Below are positions 1-11,894 of a stretch of DNA of 64,000 bases, piece by piece. The DNA comes from Pieris napi (lineage: Eukaryota; Arthropoda; Insecta; Lepidoptera; Pieridae), in the NCBI RefSeq assembly GCF_905475465.1, contig NC_062239.1, positions 9,238,001 through 9,302,000 on the forward strand. Direction: 5' to 3'. A program made the translations under genes and the position numbers. Every line of letters starts with the position of its first letter. Within the stretch, counting starts at the first letter, position 1. Below the pieces are notes generated by a model. That model saw nothing but the letters and a program-made list of their open reading frames with translations, ran no database searches and was not told the origin of the DNA.

Positions 1-1090
1 CAATTCCGTAATTGACGTTTATTGGATGTTGTTTTGTCCGAATAATGTTCTTAGATTATTAGATATAATAATTTCATAACGACCACCGTATGATAACACG
101 GCGGACAATCTGAAGATATAGTCATTGTTTCGCGTTCAGCCAGCCAAAAGAAGAACCAAACAGAGATGTGAATGGTCCATAGAAAACGTTCGTTCGTTCA
201 AACCTCAGTTGTGAAAGAAACACCGCGAGGAAACCGGAAGATTGATAGTATGTCAAAAATGTATTTGAAAAACGGGATCACAAGTCTTACATCCGAAAAT
301 GGGCGACAAGTGTCAGAAACAAAATACTTAGCTATAGAAAGAAATAATCAATGAGATAGATGCGTAAAATTTAAACATTTTGTATAAAAAAGACACTTAA
401 ATCGTAAAGTATTGTACCCAACTCGATATAGAAATTACTCGCAACATACGATAAAATTCTTCTACAAATAGGAAACCGAAATTTCTCGTTTTGCGTAAGC
501 CTCCACAAAAAATAAGAGCGCTCACGGATTTTCCGGTTTACATGGCATTTTTTGCCTCGTCTTAGCGGCTTTCAGCTCGGTGCAAACTGTATAAATTGGT
601 GATAACTGTATCCTGGCATACGTTCAAAGAGTATATTTAATAAGAAATTGATTGAAATATTTTAACAATAATTATTATAGTTTGTACATACTGATAAATT
701 AATAAACCCGTGCGACGATAATAATCTTACTTATGCTATTATAATAATTATGTGAATTAAATAAATACATTTCTTGTTATAAGAAAACATAAATAATCTC
801 GGTTCTCCATAATCAAAACGCATTGTAATTCAAAATCCACCCACATATAGAGAAATAATCACGTTACTAGTCATATCTCCTGTTAATTAGAAAAAATAAT
901 GGCGCTACATGCCTTGGTTCTTCATGGCCAAGTGATAAGTCTACTATGCCTGACACACGCCTACTGTTTGGATCTTTACCGTTTCACCGTTCCAATTCGT
1001 CGTAGTCAAATCATTTTTATTTGTATGTGAACGTGGATTCACGGTATTATCAGTTGCTATACATTTTATGAAAAAACATATACCTGTAAT
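1..1090. other. AT-rich DNA, no recognisable feature
   Basis: No open frame of note, no RNA-like fold and no repeat that I recognise or that recurs in the window. A 60-codon frame at 172-354 has no recognisable domain and I treat it as chance. Confidence 0.6.
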
Positions 1091-1094
1091 TATA

Positions 1095-1219
1095 TTTATT
1101 TTATTTTATTTATTTACACTTCGTTGCAAATAAAAAAAAAACACAATACATAAAAAAATATAAGGGATGCAACGGGCGGCCTTATCGCTAATAAGCGATC
1201 TCTTCCAGGCAAAAAAAAC
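1095..1219 (-). mobile_element. non-LTR retrotransposon 3' tail (GATCGCT/GCCGCCC family)
   Basis: Read on the minus strand, this has a GCCTGGAAGAGATCGCT block, a short inverted pair around the TTAGCGATAAGGCCGCCCG segment, and a tail ending in AAATAAAATAAA repeats. The same block occurs at 34978-35122 on the plus strand. I recognise it as a 3' end very common in lepidopteran genomes. No coding part remains, so the copy is strongly 5'-truncated. The exact LINE clade is not visible. Confidence 0.6.
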
Positions 1220-1274
1220 TTAAAAAAAAATAGAAACATGATGCGTGCGAAAAGTGCAGAAACAAATGTTATAT

Positions 1275-1278
<4 letters not shown>

Positions 1279-1315
<37 letters not shown>
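1279..1315. repeat. (TA)n microsatellite
   Basis: An uninterrupted alternating AT run of about 37 bases. It creates a spurious minus-strand frame rich in Ile/Tyr. Confidence 0.95.
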
Positions 1316-1316
<1 letters not shown>

Positions 1317-1319
<3 letters not shown>

Positions 1320-2901
1320 CCTTAATCTAAAGTAATACAAAAAAAATATTAATATTAATAACAAATATATATTATAATTCAAAATATAGTAATTATTAGT
1401 AATTAAACGCCTACACAAATATATTATTAAACATACTGATTTTGTTAAAGTAGCAGCAGTAGTAACTATACAAGGCCCTTCCCATTTACGTTTACAACTG
1501 CCTGCCAAGTACTTTTTAAGAACAGAACATTACACAACTACAACTTATAAAATAGTTCTTGAGTCAGACAGCACATCACATACTCGATTCTAAAAAGTAC
1601 CTAAATTATTATGTTATAACGTTTTCACAAATAAATCCTATTTCCTGTTAAAAAGATTTTGTTTCTTTTGAACCGCGGTGCGGTCGCGAGTTGTATTTTT
1701 GTTAAACAATACGACATGTATAAACAATATATATATATTTATGTTCGAGCCGAATGTGAAGATTTAGAACATTTTCAGTGGTAGGCATCCAGTTGTTAAA
1801 GTGAAACGAACTTAAAGTTTATAAAATAAATTTGCATTTAAATTAGATATGTCGAAATTTATAATAGCTGTCGTTAATTTGAAAATCGAACGTTATTTTT
1901 GTAAATTTAAATTTTTCACTATTACCGATGTCTATGTCTACCTTATCTGTACAAAACCTGTTCAAAAGATATCTGTAGCACTTTTCTATAACACCTTGAA
2001 CGACAGTTGGCAAAGTGCCTCGTGAGATCGGGAAAATTGGCTCCAAGAGAAACTAGATGAACTCTGCCATTATTAGTAAAGCTTTCTATTTAAGTTAACT
2101 CGTTTATAGAGCTGAGCCTTCCGCGGAAAAGCTATCGAAAAGCATTGGTATATTTGCATAGTTCATAACTAAATATTCCGTAGAAAAATATATATTTTTA
2201 ATTTTTTTATTTTTATTTACTGTAAGGCAACTGTTAGACGTTTGATAAAAAATATATAAATATAAATGAAAAATTATCTGGTATGGTAATTTAGAATATT
2301 ACTCTTTTTGGATGTAACATATACTTATTGTGTATGCTAATAAAAATACCCACAGCGGACCAAAAACTAAAATATAACACAATTTAATTTTTTTTAATTT
2401 CAAGCGCGCTACGCTTTTTGCGCATCAAATTATATAGAGAAGTTGTATATAAGAAAGAGAAATATTGATATGTATGACAAAAATAACTATTTAACAAGAA
2501 ATTATATAAAATATGTATGTAAATATAGCTTGGTTTTATTTCACAATACGGGTAATAGTTTACTTATTTAAATTAAAAAACCATATTGAAAATGAAAATA
2601 TTTATGTTGAGATAAAATATGAAATCTTTAACAACCTTAGTAAAACCAGCTTTACAGTTAATAATTAGCCCCTAGAGTATTTGTTAGAATATTCTGTCGT
2701 CAGCGCACGGTGAGCGGTGGATGCCTGAAGCCTTTCAAATAAACTTTGGTTTCCAAGCTCTACGTGTCAAGTCAAGCGGATTATTAATGCCATAAACTAT
2801 AGACCGCAGTGACTTAAATCATATAAATTTCATGTTAATAATTTTCATAGAACTATTATAAATTTAACTTTCTTTTGATTTTTCTTCCTATGTAAGTAAT
2901 C
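1317..2901. other. AT-rich DNA, no recognisable feature
   Basis: Long A/T runs. A 67-codon minus frame at 1843-2046 carries no motif that I recognise. Confidence 0.55.
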
Positions 2902-3445
2902 TTATTTATATATATAAAAGAAAGTCGTGTTTGTTACAACACTTATAACTCAAGAACGGCTGGACCGATTGCCATGGTTTTTGATTTGTTTCCGTCCCGA
3001 ATAGCAGAATAAGCAATAAAATATCGGATAAGTTATCGAATAACAATAAATTAATTAATTAATTTTACGAATGCAAAAACCTTATGGTGCCATCTGTTGA
3101 CAAAACTACGCATCATTTTACGTCGAATTCGTGTCAGTTCAAGAAATTCCGATCTTGTGGTGAATGAGGAAATGCATAACCATGCTTTGATCCTGATCAA
3201 AAGATGTTGGATATCAGAAAGTGCTTAACATGCAGTATCGCCATATTGACGCTAGAGAGAAGATGCCTAATGTGTAAAACTGCCATTCTTCTTTCGCAAT
3301 GGCAAGCAATAAAACATTTCTGTATTTGCAAAAGAGTTGTATTAATGTAATACTTAACATTAATGAAATCCTAAAATAAGTTAAATTAAAGTAACAACGA
3401 TATTATAAGGTTGTTGGGCGGAACGAAGTTAGCCAGGTCAGCTAG
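2902..3445 (+). mobile_element. Lep1-type non-autonomous Helitron, copy A
   Basis: The 5' part reads TATATATATAAAAGAAAG followed by GTCGTGTTTGTTACAACAC. The 3' end reads GGCGGAACGAAGTTAGCC (a short hairpin), then AGGTCAG and the terminal CTAG at 3442-3445, followed by T. These are hallmarks of lepidopteran Helitron-like elements, which end in CTAG and insert between A and T. No Rep/helicase frame is present. The copy at 32098-32572 is nearly identical but lacks about 65 bases present here near 3300-3380. Confidence 0.8.
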
Positions 3446-3939
3446 TACTCAAATATAAAGGAAAACGTTATGAGGAAAACGGCATGTCTTAGACGTAAAA
3501 ATAAATAATGATAAGGACAAATCAAATATAATTATTAATAATAAAAAATACATGGTTGTAATTTTTCACACACAATTGCTTTTAAATTGTTTATTGGGCT
3601 GCAAAAGAAATCACAAAATCACATTAATCAAACACTAATATCACATCTTGAAGTAAGTAAAATAATAAACATCAGACTTTATGTACAACTTTTCTGATTA
3701 GTTAGATATCGAAAACTAAAAGTGTTATTGAGAAGATCAACTTGATTCTTTTTATTTGTACTTATCACGATCGCAGCGCAACAAGCAAGTGTATTATTAT
3801 ATGTAGCTGGTATGATACTAAGCTGTACTTTCCAGTGACTTACAGAGGATTACAACCAGCACTCACATGTATTTAGGGACAAAGTGCACATTGAATTTCA
3901 TAAGGTGACTTAACTTACGGCTTAGTTGCGGCTGTGTGG
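3446..3939. other. no recognisable feature
   Basis: AT-rich sequence between the Helitron and the tandem array. It does not resemble the array unit, so the left edge of the array is sharp at about 3940. Confidence 0.5.
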
Positions 3940-5872
3940 GTTCTAAAATGAATTTTGTATTTTGTTCACACTTCAGACGTATTGTTAAATGAATTGACAT
4001 TTCAATAGTTTTGGGATGCTATATTGCTTTAAAGTATTTTTAATAAGTACCGTTTCAGCAACCTACATCAATTTTATACCAAAAATTATTTTTGTTTAAA
4101 ACGCTATGTCCTCTCAAAGAGAAGATGGATCATGTCATGGATGTATGGCTATAATCAAGCGAGACGCGTCGTTCGTCTTTTGTTTTTACAGTATTTGACC
4201 GCACTGCTTTTAAATTGAACTTTCTCTATCTCTTTTATTTTGTCCCGCAGCAACGTGGCGCTTTCAGAGACTAAGAATAATTGGATTATATATGAGCAGT
4301 GCTAGCCTAGTAGTATCAGCCATTTTCATCGTTCTAAAATGAATTTTGTATTTTGTTCACACTTCAGACGTATTGTTAAATGAATTGACATTTCAATAGT
4401 TTTGGGATGCTATATTGCTTTAAAGTATTTTTAATAAGTACCGTTTCAGCAACCTACATCAATTTTATACCAAAAATTATTTTTGTTTAAAACGCTATGT
4501 CCTCTCAAAGAGAAGATGGATCATGTCATGGATGTATGGCTATAATCAAGCGAGACGCGTCGTTCGTCTTTTGTTTTTACAGTATTTGACCGCACTGCTT
4601 TTAAATTGAACTTTCTCTATCTCTTTTATTTTGTCCCGCAGCAACGTGGCGCTTTCAGAGACTAAGAATAATTGGATTATATATGAGCAGTGCTAGCCTA
4701 GTAGTATCAGCCATTTTCATCGTTCTAAAATGAATTTTGTATTTTGTTCACACTTCAGACGTATTGTTAAATGAATTGACATTTCAATAGTTTTGGGATG
4801 CTATATTGCTTTAAAGTATTTTTAATAAGTACCGTTTCAGCAACCTACATCAATTTTATACCAAAAATTATTTTTGTTTAAAACGCTATGTCCTCTCAAA
4901 GAGAAGATGGATCATGTCATGGATGTATGGCTATAATCAAGCGAGACGCGTCGTTCGTCTTTTGTTTTTACAGTATTTGACCGCACTGCTTTTAAATTGA
5001 ACTTTCTCTATCTCTTTTATTTTGTCCCGCAGCAACGTGGCGCTTTCAGAGACTAAGAATAATTGGATTATATATGAGCAGTGCTAGCCTAGTAGTATCA
5101 GCCATTTTCATCGTTCTAAAATGAATTTTGTATTTTGTTCACACTTCAGACGTATTGTTAAATGAATTGACATTTCAATAGTTTTGGGATGCTATATTGC
5201 TTTAAAGTATTTTTAATAAGTACCGTTTCAGCAACCTACATCAATTTTATACCAAAAATTATTTTTGTTTAAAACGCTATGTCCTCTCAAAGAGAAGATG
5301 GATCATGTCATGGATGTATGGCTATAATCAAGCGAGACGCGTCGTTCGTCTTTTGTTTTTACAGTATTTGACCGCACTGCTTCTTTTATTTTGTCCCGCA
5401 GCAACGTGGCGCTTTCAGAGACTAAGAATAATTGGATTATATATGAGCAGTGCTAGCCTAGTAGTATCAGCCATTTTCATCGTTCTAAAATGAATTTTGT
5501 ATTTTGTTCACACTTCAGACGTACTGTTAAATGAATTGACATTTCAATAGTTTTGGGATGCTATATTGCTTTAAAGTATTTTTAATAAGTACCGTTTCAG
5601 CAACCTACATCAATTTTATACCAAAAATTATTTTTGTTTAAAACGCTATGTCCTCTCAAAGAGAAGATGGATCATGTCATGGATGTATGGCTATAATCAA
5701 GCGAGACGCGTCGTTCGTCTTTTGTTTTTACAGTATTTAACCGCACTGGTTTTAAATTGAACTTTCTCTATGTCTGTTATTTAATACCACAGCAACGTGG
5801 CGCTTTCAGAGACTAAGAATAATTGGATTATATATGAGCAGTGCTAGCCTAGTAGTATCGGCCATTTTCACC
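3940..5872 (+). repeat. five-unit tandem array, 391-bp period, unit ends in a SINE head
   Basis: Each unit begins GTTCTAAAATGAATTTTG, at 3940, 4331, 4722, 5113 and 5482. The first three units are 391 bases. The fourth is 369 because it lacks a 22-base stretch around 5383. The fifth runs to 5872 and has several substitutions. Units 1-3 look identical by eye, so amplification is recent or is maintained by conversion. Each unit ends with GAGCAGTGCTAGCCTAGTAG, which matches the 5' head of the SINE family found throughout the window. A 62-codon frame at 5305-5493 arises only from the deletion unit and is not a gene. Confidence 0.95.
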
Positions 5873-6013
5873 CTATGAGAGTTCGAAAAGTGAGTTACAG
5901 AATCGTAAGGCTGTCGCAAGAGGGCTTACCTACTTGCCTAATAGAAAAACAAATAATCATTAAACAGATATAGAAATCTGAGGCCCACCGCAAAGGTTAA
6001 AGGTGCCACTGTT
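5836..6013 (+). mobile_element. chimeric SINE head / MITE arm / SINE tail at the right edge of the array
   Basis: The last array unit ends in a SINE head (5836-5863). Then comes 5875-5913, which matches the right arm of the foldback MITE (compare 41150-41189): GAGTTACAGAATCGTAAGGC with its CTG end. From about 5929 the sequence is SINE tail (TTACCTACTTGCCTAATAG, then CAGATATAGAAATCTGAGGC) to the GGTGCCACTG end. The middle of the SINE is missing. This suggests that a MITE landed in a SINE, deletion followed, and the SINE head was then drawn into the tandem expansion. Confidence 0.7.
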
Positions 6014-6504
6014 TTTTTTTATGAAGCCGTATACTAAATTTCTAATATTTCTATGTAATATCTGTTTGTACACAAATTTCTCGGAAACTAAAAGTCATAT
6101 CGAGATGATCATGATAATGTTGACACGTATTCGAAATCGTGTTTTTTTAATTTTCATCGAGTTTTCCTTCTGCCCATAATTCTTTTATTATTAAATTAAG
6201 TTACAAACAAAAGAAATTTCTGTCCCAACAAGTAAAGTCAAAGTTCTCACCTGAATCCAGTTAGCTTTAGTTTGAGCAGAGGTTTACTTTGGTTCAGTAA
6301 GTAGATTCGATTGTTTGTTTCTCCAATGATACGGACTAACTTTCCAAACGCTACCACGGCGTTCTCTTAGATTTTATTTATATCAATTGTTTAAGAAAGT
6401 CTTACACAAATATTTTTATTGTAAATTATAAAAACACGTCATCCAATATACTGTAATTAATAACTCAATGTTAATATTGTCTTTGGTAACGCGAGTACTA
6501 AATA
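6014..6504. other. no recognisable feature
   Basis: Mixed AT-rich sequence with no frame, fold or repeat that I can support. Confidence 0.5.
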
Positions 6505-6917
6505 TCTATATATATAAAAATGAAACCCGTTTTCCGTTGTCACGACATAACATGAAAACGGCTTGACTGATTTTGTCTGATTCTTTTTTTATAATATTCC
6601 TTCAAGGATGGTTCTTACGGAGAGAAAAATTTAAAAAATTGAGTGAAAAAGTCTAAAAACAACACTTCTATATTCCCATACATAATATTCGTAATAATAC
6701 TTAAAAGTCAATTTGAACTTTAATACCATATCATAAAGTTCAAGTGTTAGTGGAGGGGTTCCGAGAAGGTAAATTTTTATTTTTGACATATTGTATTTGT
6801 TGTCTTATCAACTTTCTTTTTTTATCTTAGCTAGACCGGTGTCCCGAATATAATAAGTATTTAAAAAAAAATAAAGAATCGACTGTTAGGCGGTACGATG
6901 TTCGCCAGGCCAGCTAG
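6505..6917 (+). mobile_element. Lep1-like non-autonomous Helitron, second family, copy C
   Basis: It starts TCTATATATATAAAAATG and ends GGCGGTACGATGTTCGCC (hairpin), AGGCCAG, CTAG at 6914-6917. The interior differs completely from the 2902-3445 element, but the terminal architecture is the same. A near-identical copy lies in reverse at 24209-24634. It has no coding capacity. Confidence 0.8.
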
Positions 6918-7527
6918 TTTAAATATAAATTTTTGAATTCAAATGTTATATGCTTTTATACACCACACCAATACATAGATGTATAGTACAATTCTATTGC
7001 AGTTTGAATACAAAATTTTTGGTTACAATCAATATCATCTTTGAACCAAAATTTATTGCAAAAATGTCATAATTTATCCAATTCCCGAGTCCAACCGAAA
7101 CAAATTTTTAATTTAAACTTTCCCGTCAGTGCCGATAGTAATATTTTACAGTTAATATCATTTTTTACAACTCGGACGAAACTAGTTGGAAAATTTTTAG
7201 CAGTTTTAAAAATACAACTTCGTCACAGATGTTCCGCGGGTGATGTATAGCCCCTTCCCATACTTTTATTAAATTTCTCTTTATTCAAGGAACACTCGGT
7301 ATTTTTACTAAAGCACTATTTTTATTAAAGTATCGAATATCGTACGCAATATCGTACTTTGATACGTCGGGAGAATTTTTAACGAATTTTTCTCTCGCCT
7401 TTTTGATATTGTTTAGCTAAAAATATTGACGAAATCGTATTTGTGCTCTGAAAACTTTATATTCAAATATACACGGCTTTGAGGTTTGCTTGTTTTGAAA
7501 TTTTAATGAATAAAATTAAATAGCAAC
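6918..7527. other. no recognisable feature
   Basis: A 69-codon frame at 7041-7250 has no recognisable content. Confidence 0.5.
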
Positions 7528-7536
7528 TAAACTGTG

Positions 7537-7820
7537 ACGAGCAGTGTTGGCCTAGTGGCGTGCGACTCTCATAGGTCGCAGGTTCGATCCCCGGCTGTGC
7601 ATCAATGGACTTTCTTTCTATGTGCGCATTTAAAATTTGCTCGAACGGTGAAGCAAAACATCGTGAGGAAACCGATATGTCTTAGGCCCAAAAAGTCGTT
7701 GGCGTGTGTCAGGCACTGGAGGCTGATCATCTACTTGCCTATTAGATTTAAAAATGATCATGAAACAGATTCAGAAATCTGAGACCAATACCTAAAGAAG
7801 TTGTAGCGCCACTGATTTAT
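7537..7820 (+). mobile_element. tRNA-derived SINE, nearly full length, with target duplication
   Basis: The head GAGCAGTGTTGGCCTAGTGG contains an A-box-like segment, and GGTTCGATCCCCGGC is the B box. The body shows GCTCGAACGGTGAAG, CGTGAGGAAACC and GGCGTGTGTCAGGCAC. The tail ends TTGTAGCGCCACTGATTTA. TAAACTGTG flanks it at 7528-7536 and 7821-7829, a 9-bp target-site duplication. The family resembles lepidopteran tRNA-derived SINEs such as the Metulj group; that name is tentative. About ten bases are missing after GTGG compared with other copies. Confidence 0.9.
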
Positions 7821-7829
7821 TAAACTGTG

Positions 7830-8928
7830 TCTACCTAACACATTAATTTTGTTGTCGATTCTATGACAATCATAGTCGAACAAGATATTTATAGCACAGT
7901 TATATATCTTTAGTATATATGTTCTCCATTACGATGTCTCTGTGTTTAATCACTGTAAGCTCCAACTTAAACCTGCATTTATAAATGCTACTAACAACTG
8001 AATGATTTAAATTTGTATGCTTTTGAAGTCTACCCTTAATATATTCAGCCAGGGTTTAACATTAGTATGGACCTTTTAACATTTGTTTTCTAAACAAAGT
8101 AAATTAAATCTCCCAAAAAACATCTGAAAAATGATTCAATTATATGTGTTGTTAAATTCTTGTCACGTAAGCTTGATCCGGCCTTATTTGAACTGACCTT
8201 TCTGACAAATAGCTACCATTTGTCACCGGCCCTACTACCTACTAATTTTTAGATCCCATCTCCTCAAGCGCTTTATTATACTGCAAGATTTATCTACGCT
8301 AGTTGTGTTAGTCTGGGTCCTGATAACTTATGATTTTCTTGTTATTTAAATAAATAAATTTATTTTGAATGTAGTTTTGAAGCAAAATTAGATAGACCTT
8401 TTACATTTTCTGACGTCTGTTTTCAATCTAACAAAACAAATGACGATTTAATGTCAGTAAAGTTTTCGTTTGGTATATTACTTTAATTTTAATTTTCAAA
8501 TGTGTACAACACGGTACATACAAAAAAACTATTTAAACTAACTTTTAGTAAGGTTTTTCATTAAAATTTCATGGCCATAATTATTACCACCCACCATATT
8601 AAAAACTGTTCATATTTGTAAACCAGTCCAAATAAAAGAATGTATTAATCAGATAAACGACTTCCTTTGTTTTGTGTAAATTTCGCAAAAACAAGAAAAA
8701 GAGTATAAGGTGAATTAAAGTGTATTTCAATTCTTAAAGAGCAGTCTTTTGAGGCAAAGAGTAATTACACAACAGCCAGAGCTTTTGTAACGAAATAACT
8801 CCGTTTAAATACTTGCTGTACTACTAATTGCGTGTGTTTGTTCACTCAGTGTTATAAGAGATTTTTAAACTACGTTACATTACTTATTATATCATTAATT
8901 GAAATTTGTGCATATTTTTATATAAAAC
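7830..8928. other. no recognisable feature
   Basis: AT-rich. An AAATAAATAAAT run at about 8346 could be the tail of an old plus-strand LINE, but no family-specific motif precedes it. A frame at 8832-9014 overlaps the next Helitron and is spurious. Confidence 0.45.
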
Positions 8929-9235
8929 TACTAAAACCCGGCAAACGTCGTTTTGCCATGTATATTAATTCTATGAAACATTTTTTTAGTTCAAAAATTA
9001 ACTATCTACAATAATAATAGGGGTTGATCGTAGAGGGGTGAAAATTAGGGGTATCATAATTTTTATATTTTTTTGGGGTGGACAACCCCTTATCACTTAG
9101 GGTTCGAAGGATAGGTAGTAGACGATTCTCAGACTTACTGAATATGCATAAATAATTTCATAAGAATCGGTGGAGCCGTTTCGGATGAGTATGGGTACGA
9201 CATTGTGACATAAGCATTTTATATACATATATAGA
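8929..9235 (-). mobile_element. Lep1-like Helitron, third family, minus strand
   Basis: On the minus strand it begins TCTATATATGTATATAAAAT and contains GAAACGGCTCCACCGATTC and GATAAGGGGTTGTCCACCCC. It ends with the hairpin GGCAAAACGACGTTTGCCGG and a decayed TAGTAG in place of CTAG. The same family occurs on the plus strand at 32998-33456. Confidence 0.65.
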
Positions 9236-10143
9236 GATATTGTTAGTATACAAGAAGATGTAAAGTTTTAAACATTTATATTGAAGCACTATTAAAATAT
9301 ATACGATACTCAATAATTTTTTTTTTTGGTTTAGCTTAAGCTTTATTAGATGCTTAAAGTTAATAGCTGATCTATATATGAGACATTTTCCTTTATTTCG
9401 CGCTATACGCTCACAGTCAAAAAGGGTGACAATTGTCAGTCCGATTTGACGTCCCCGAGCCCAGGTGTCAGACGGTTGAAGTCTCAGTTGATTTTTTTGA
9501 TTTTATTGGGATCGAGTGCACTTTGGGGAAACGAATTACCATTGCCATCAAAGGCTAGTGCAATATTGAATCAGATTTTTATTGGCATTCCTTTGTTTAA
9601 GAAGACAAAAAGTTATACAGAGGGAAGGGTGGATTTGAGGATACAACTTCCTGACACTTCATATATCCTGTCTTTCCTTTCATATTGCAATGTCTTACTG
9701 ATGAAATAAAGAGCTGTAATGAAATACATCGTTATCAGATATGTTTTTTGTTGTGCATTTTTGTAATAAAAACCTTCCGATAGTTTCAGTTCGAAAATCC
9801 AGGTGTAATTGGGAGAAGCGTAGTAGTTAAGTTTAAACTTAGTGCTGTGTTTGAGTCAAACTCCCAAGTTTTCAAGTGGAACTTAGTGTCTAGTTTCCCG
9901 ACGCGAACACTCCGTGTATTGCTGGTAAACGCGCTTTTCAGCGAAGTTTTACGCCTATTATTAAATATACTATTTCAATACTAATATTGTATATTTGCTG
10001 AAATCACGAGCAAACTAAATAGATCTGTAACCTTTTTTTCGACCCCTATCAACTCGATTTCATACATTCCTCAATTTTCGTTTCTTAAGGCACTTTTTTC
10101 CGCGCATCAGCACTATGTAAAACCAGCTGCCGGGAGTTATTTA
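9236..10143. other. no recognisable feature; one unassigned 87-codon frame
   Basis: The frame at 9446-9709 plus has a hydrophobic stretch after about residue 14 (LIFLILLGSSALWG) that looks a little like a signal peptide. I see no family motif, splice context or promoter. I do not call it a gene. Confidence 0.4.
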
Positions 10144-10627
10144 ATGGTGGCTGTACACACTCGGCGAGAGCTTCTCGCCGGGAGTCTCGACCGAGAGGAC
10201 CGAGAGAAGAGCGCAGCCTGTACACACTCGTTACGTTAATTGTATTTAAAACACCGTTGATAATGGACGTGGCAACCGCTGCTGCTGTTTGTCTTTGTGC
10301 AATGAGTTATTATAATTTTCTTCACGTTAACCATTAAAAAAAATACGAAGCCATGGCGAAGAAGAAGATGGTCACTATACACCGCAACAGAAATTGGTAA
10401 TTAGGATCATAAAGTTTTAATATTATCCAAAATTTAATGATTGAACGAGTGTGTACAGGTCGCTCTCGTTTTACTCGCGAGACCCTTTGACTCGTGCGCA
10501 AAAAACCGACAGGCGACCGAGAGAGGCGAGACCAACTGCGAGGAAGCGAGGCGAGACGAGAGCTCTACTGTACACTCTCGCACTCGGCCTGTCTCGGGGT
10601 GTCTCGACGAGTGTGTACAGCCACCAT
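10144..10627 (+). mobile_element. PIF/Harbinger-like non-autonomous element with transposase N-terminal remnant
   Basis: Terminal inverted repeats of 20 bp, ATGGTGGCTGTACACACTCG, lie at 10144 and in reverse ending at 10627. The CTGTACACACTCG core recurs just inside both ends (near 10217 and 10449), giving subterminal repeats. The ends are much richer in GC and CpG than the surroundings. From ATG 10263 there is a short frame (MDVATAAAVCLC...). It is followed, in another frame, by an Arg-rich segment then W-S-L-Y (RRRRWSLYTATE). This resembles the N-terminal basic/aromatic motif of insect Harbinger transposases, by inference. No clear target duplication is visible: the flanks are TTA and CAG. 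Several overlapping frames of 60-90 codons in the GC-rich right end are artefacts of composition. Confidence 0.65.
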
Positions 10628-11299
10628 CAGAAACAGTTCGACTTTGGGTCATTCTAGCATTGTCATTAGGCAGCGGTGTCAGTGAGCTACCGCCCGTTCT
10701 ATAATAAAAAGAACATCAATAGAAATTGTGGTATACGCATATATCAGACGTAATTTTGGCATTAGATCTTAACCCAACCCCGTTATCATATGTGTAGGCC
10801 TCAACTCACTGATATAATAACGATAATTTACTTCAACTATATGTTTTTAAACAATGCTGTATACAGAGGAATTCAACCTCTTTTACGATGGCAATGCCGT
10901 TTAAACAATTGTGGTCATGCAAACTTTCTATTTATTCAAATATAAAAATTATGTTACGTATTTTTGAGTAATCATAATCTTACTTATTGTTATGTTTTAA
11001 TTATGTTAAAAATATATTAAATATCAGAAAACCTTATTTATATGTATACAAACATTTTAGTCACTAATCAGTAAATAAATAGATCACGTACATTGTATAA
11101 TATTTAACTGTCAATGGTTTTTCATAATTTCACTGACTTTCTATTTTTACATTTGTGCTACACAGGAATACCTCTATTTATGCCGTAAAACTTCTAGGAG
11201 TATGTGTAATGTACCTACAATTGCATACCGTTTGAACTATGTTACCATGGGTATTAAATCAGTATTAGCCGAGTGGCGTAAAATTAGATTTTTATATAA
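10628..11299. other. no recognisable feature
   Basis: AT-rich and without structure that I can support. Confidence 0.5.
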
Positions 11300-11894
11300 A
11301 TGTTACTGTAAAAGCTCGAACTACAGTTAATCTTAAGATTTAAGTGTAAGTCTTAGGATTTACCGTACCGAGTTGGTAAATGTAAGTATTTCTGAAAATA
11401 CGACGATTTTTTCGAGCTTTTACCATTCGAATTCAGTATATGCTAGGTTTTACCACTGTCAGCTGGTAGATGTTGGTTTTAGGAATAAAACAATGAGCAA
11501 TTCTTAATTATTTACTTTAATGAACTATTAGACAAAACAGGTACATAGTATTATAAAGATATCATATGATAGTAATAAGTACAAACTAATGCCAACTTAT
11601 TTAAATTATTTTGAAAAAACACATAACGTATATCTCTGAATATCTCAATCTCTATCATATCTATCTAACTCAATCAGTAGTTCTCTATTTGGAATTTAAC
11701 AATAATAAGCTAGTCATGTTTTGTTTTTCAACATTTACCGTGCCATTAATGTAAATCTTAAGATTTACCAACGGAATGGTGGTAAGAATTCGAATCGTAA
11801 ACCTTTTGGGACATTTACCATTAGGAATTGGTAGATCTTAGGTTTTACTGGAATATCTTAGGATTTACTGCAGTTCGAGCTTTTACAGTAACAT
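11300..11894. mobile_element. MITE with ~35-bp inverted ends and repeated subterminal motif
   Basis: The left end reads ATGTTACTGTAAAAGCTCGA at 11300, and the right end is its reverse complement, ending at 11894. A motif TCTTARGATTTACC or close variants recurs many times inside, in both orientations, near 11332, 11353, 11442, 11753, 11838 and 11857. It is partly self-complementary (TAAATCTTAAGATTTA). There is no coding frame. Repeated subterminal motifs are typical transposase-binding sites in cut-and-paste DNA transposons. The superfamily is unresolved because the target duplication is obscured by TA-rich flanks. Confidence 0.7.

Noticed and set aside
5305..5493. 62-codon frame in the tandem array
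   Set aside because: It exists only in the unit with the 22-base deletion; the other units carry stops in the equivalent frame.
7534..7782. 82-codon frame across the SINE
   Set aside because: It is simply a SINE read through, and the same is true of frames at 40069-40254 and 53776-54045.
9446..9709. 87-codon frame with a signal-peptide-like stretch
   Set aside because: No cleavage motif context, no family and no promoter or splice evidence. It is not distinguishable from chance.
10434..10704. Four overlapping frames of 60-90 codons on both strands
   Set aside because: They lie inside the GC-rich end of the Harbinger-like element, where stops are rare. The composition explains them.
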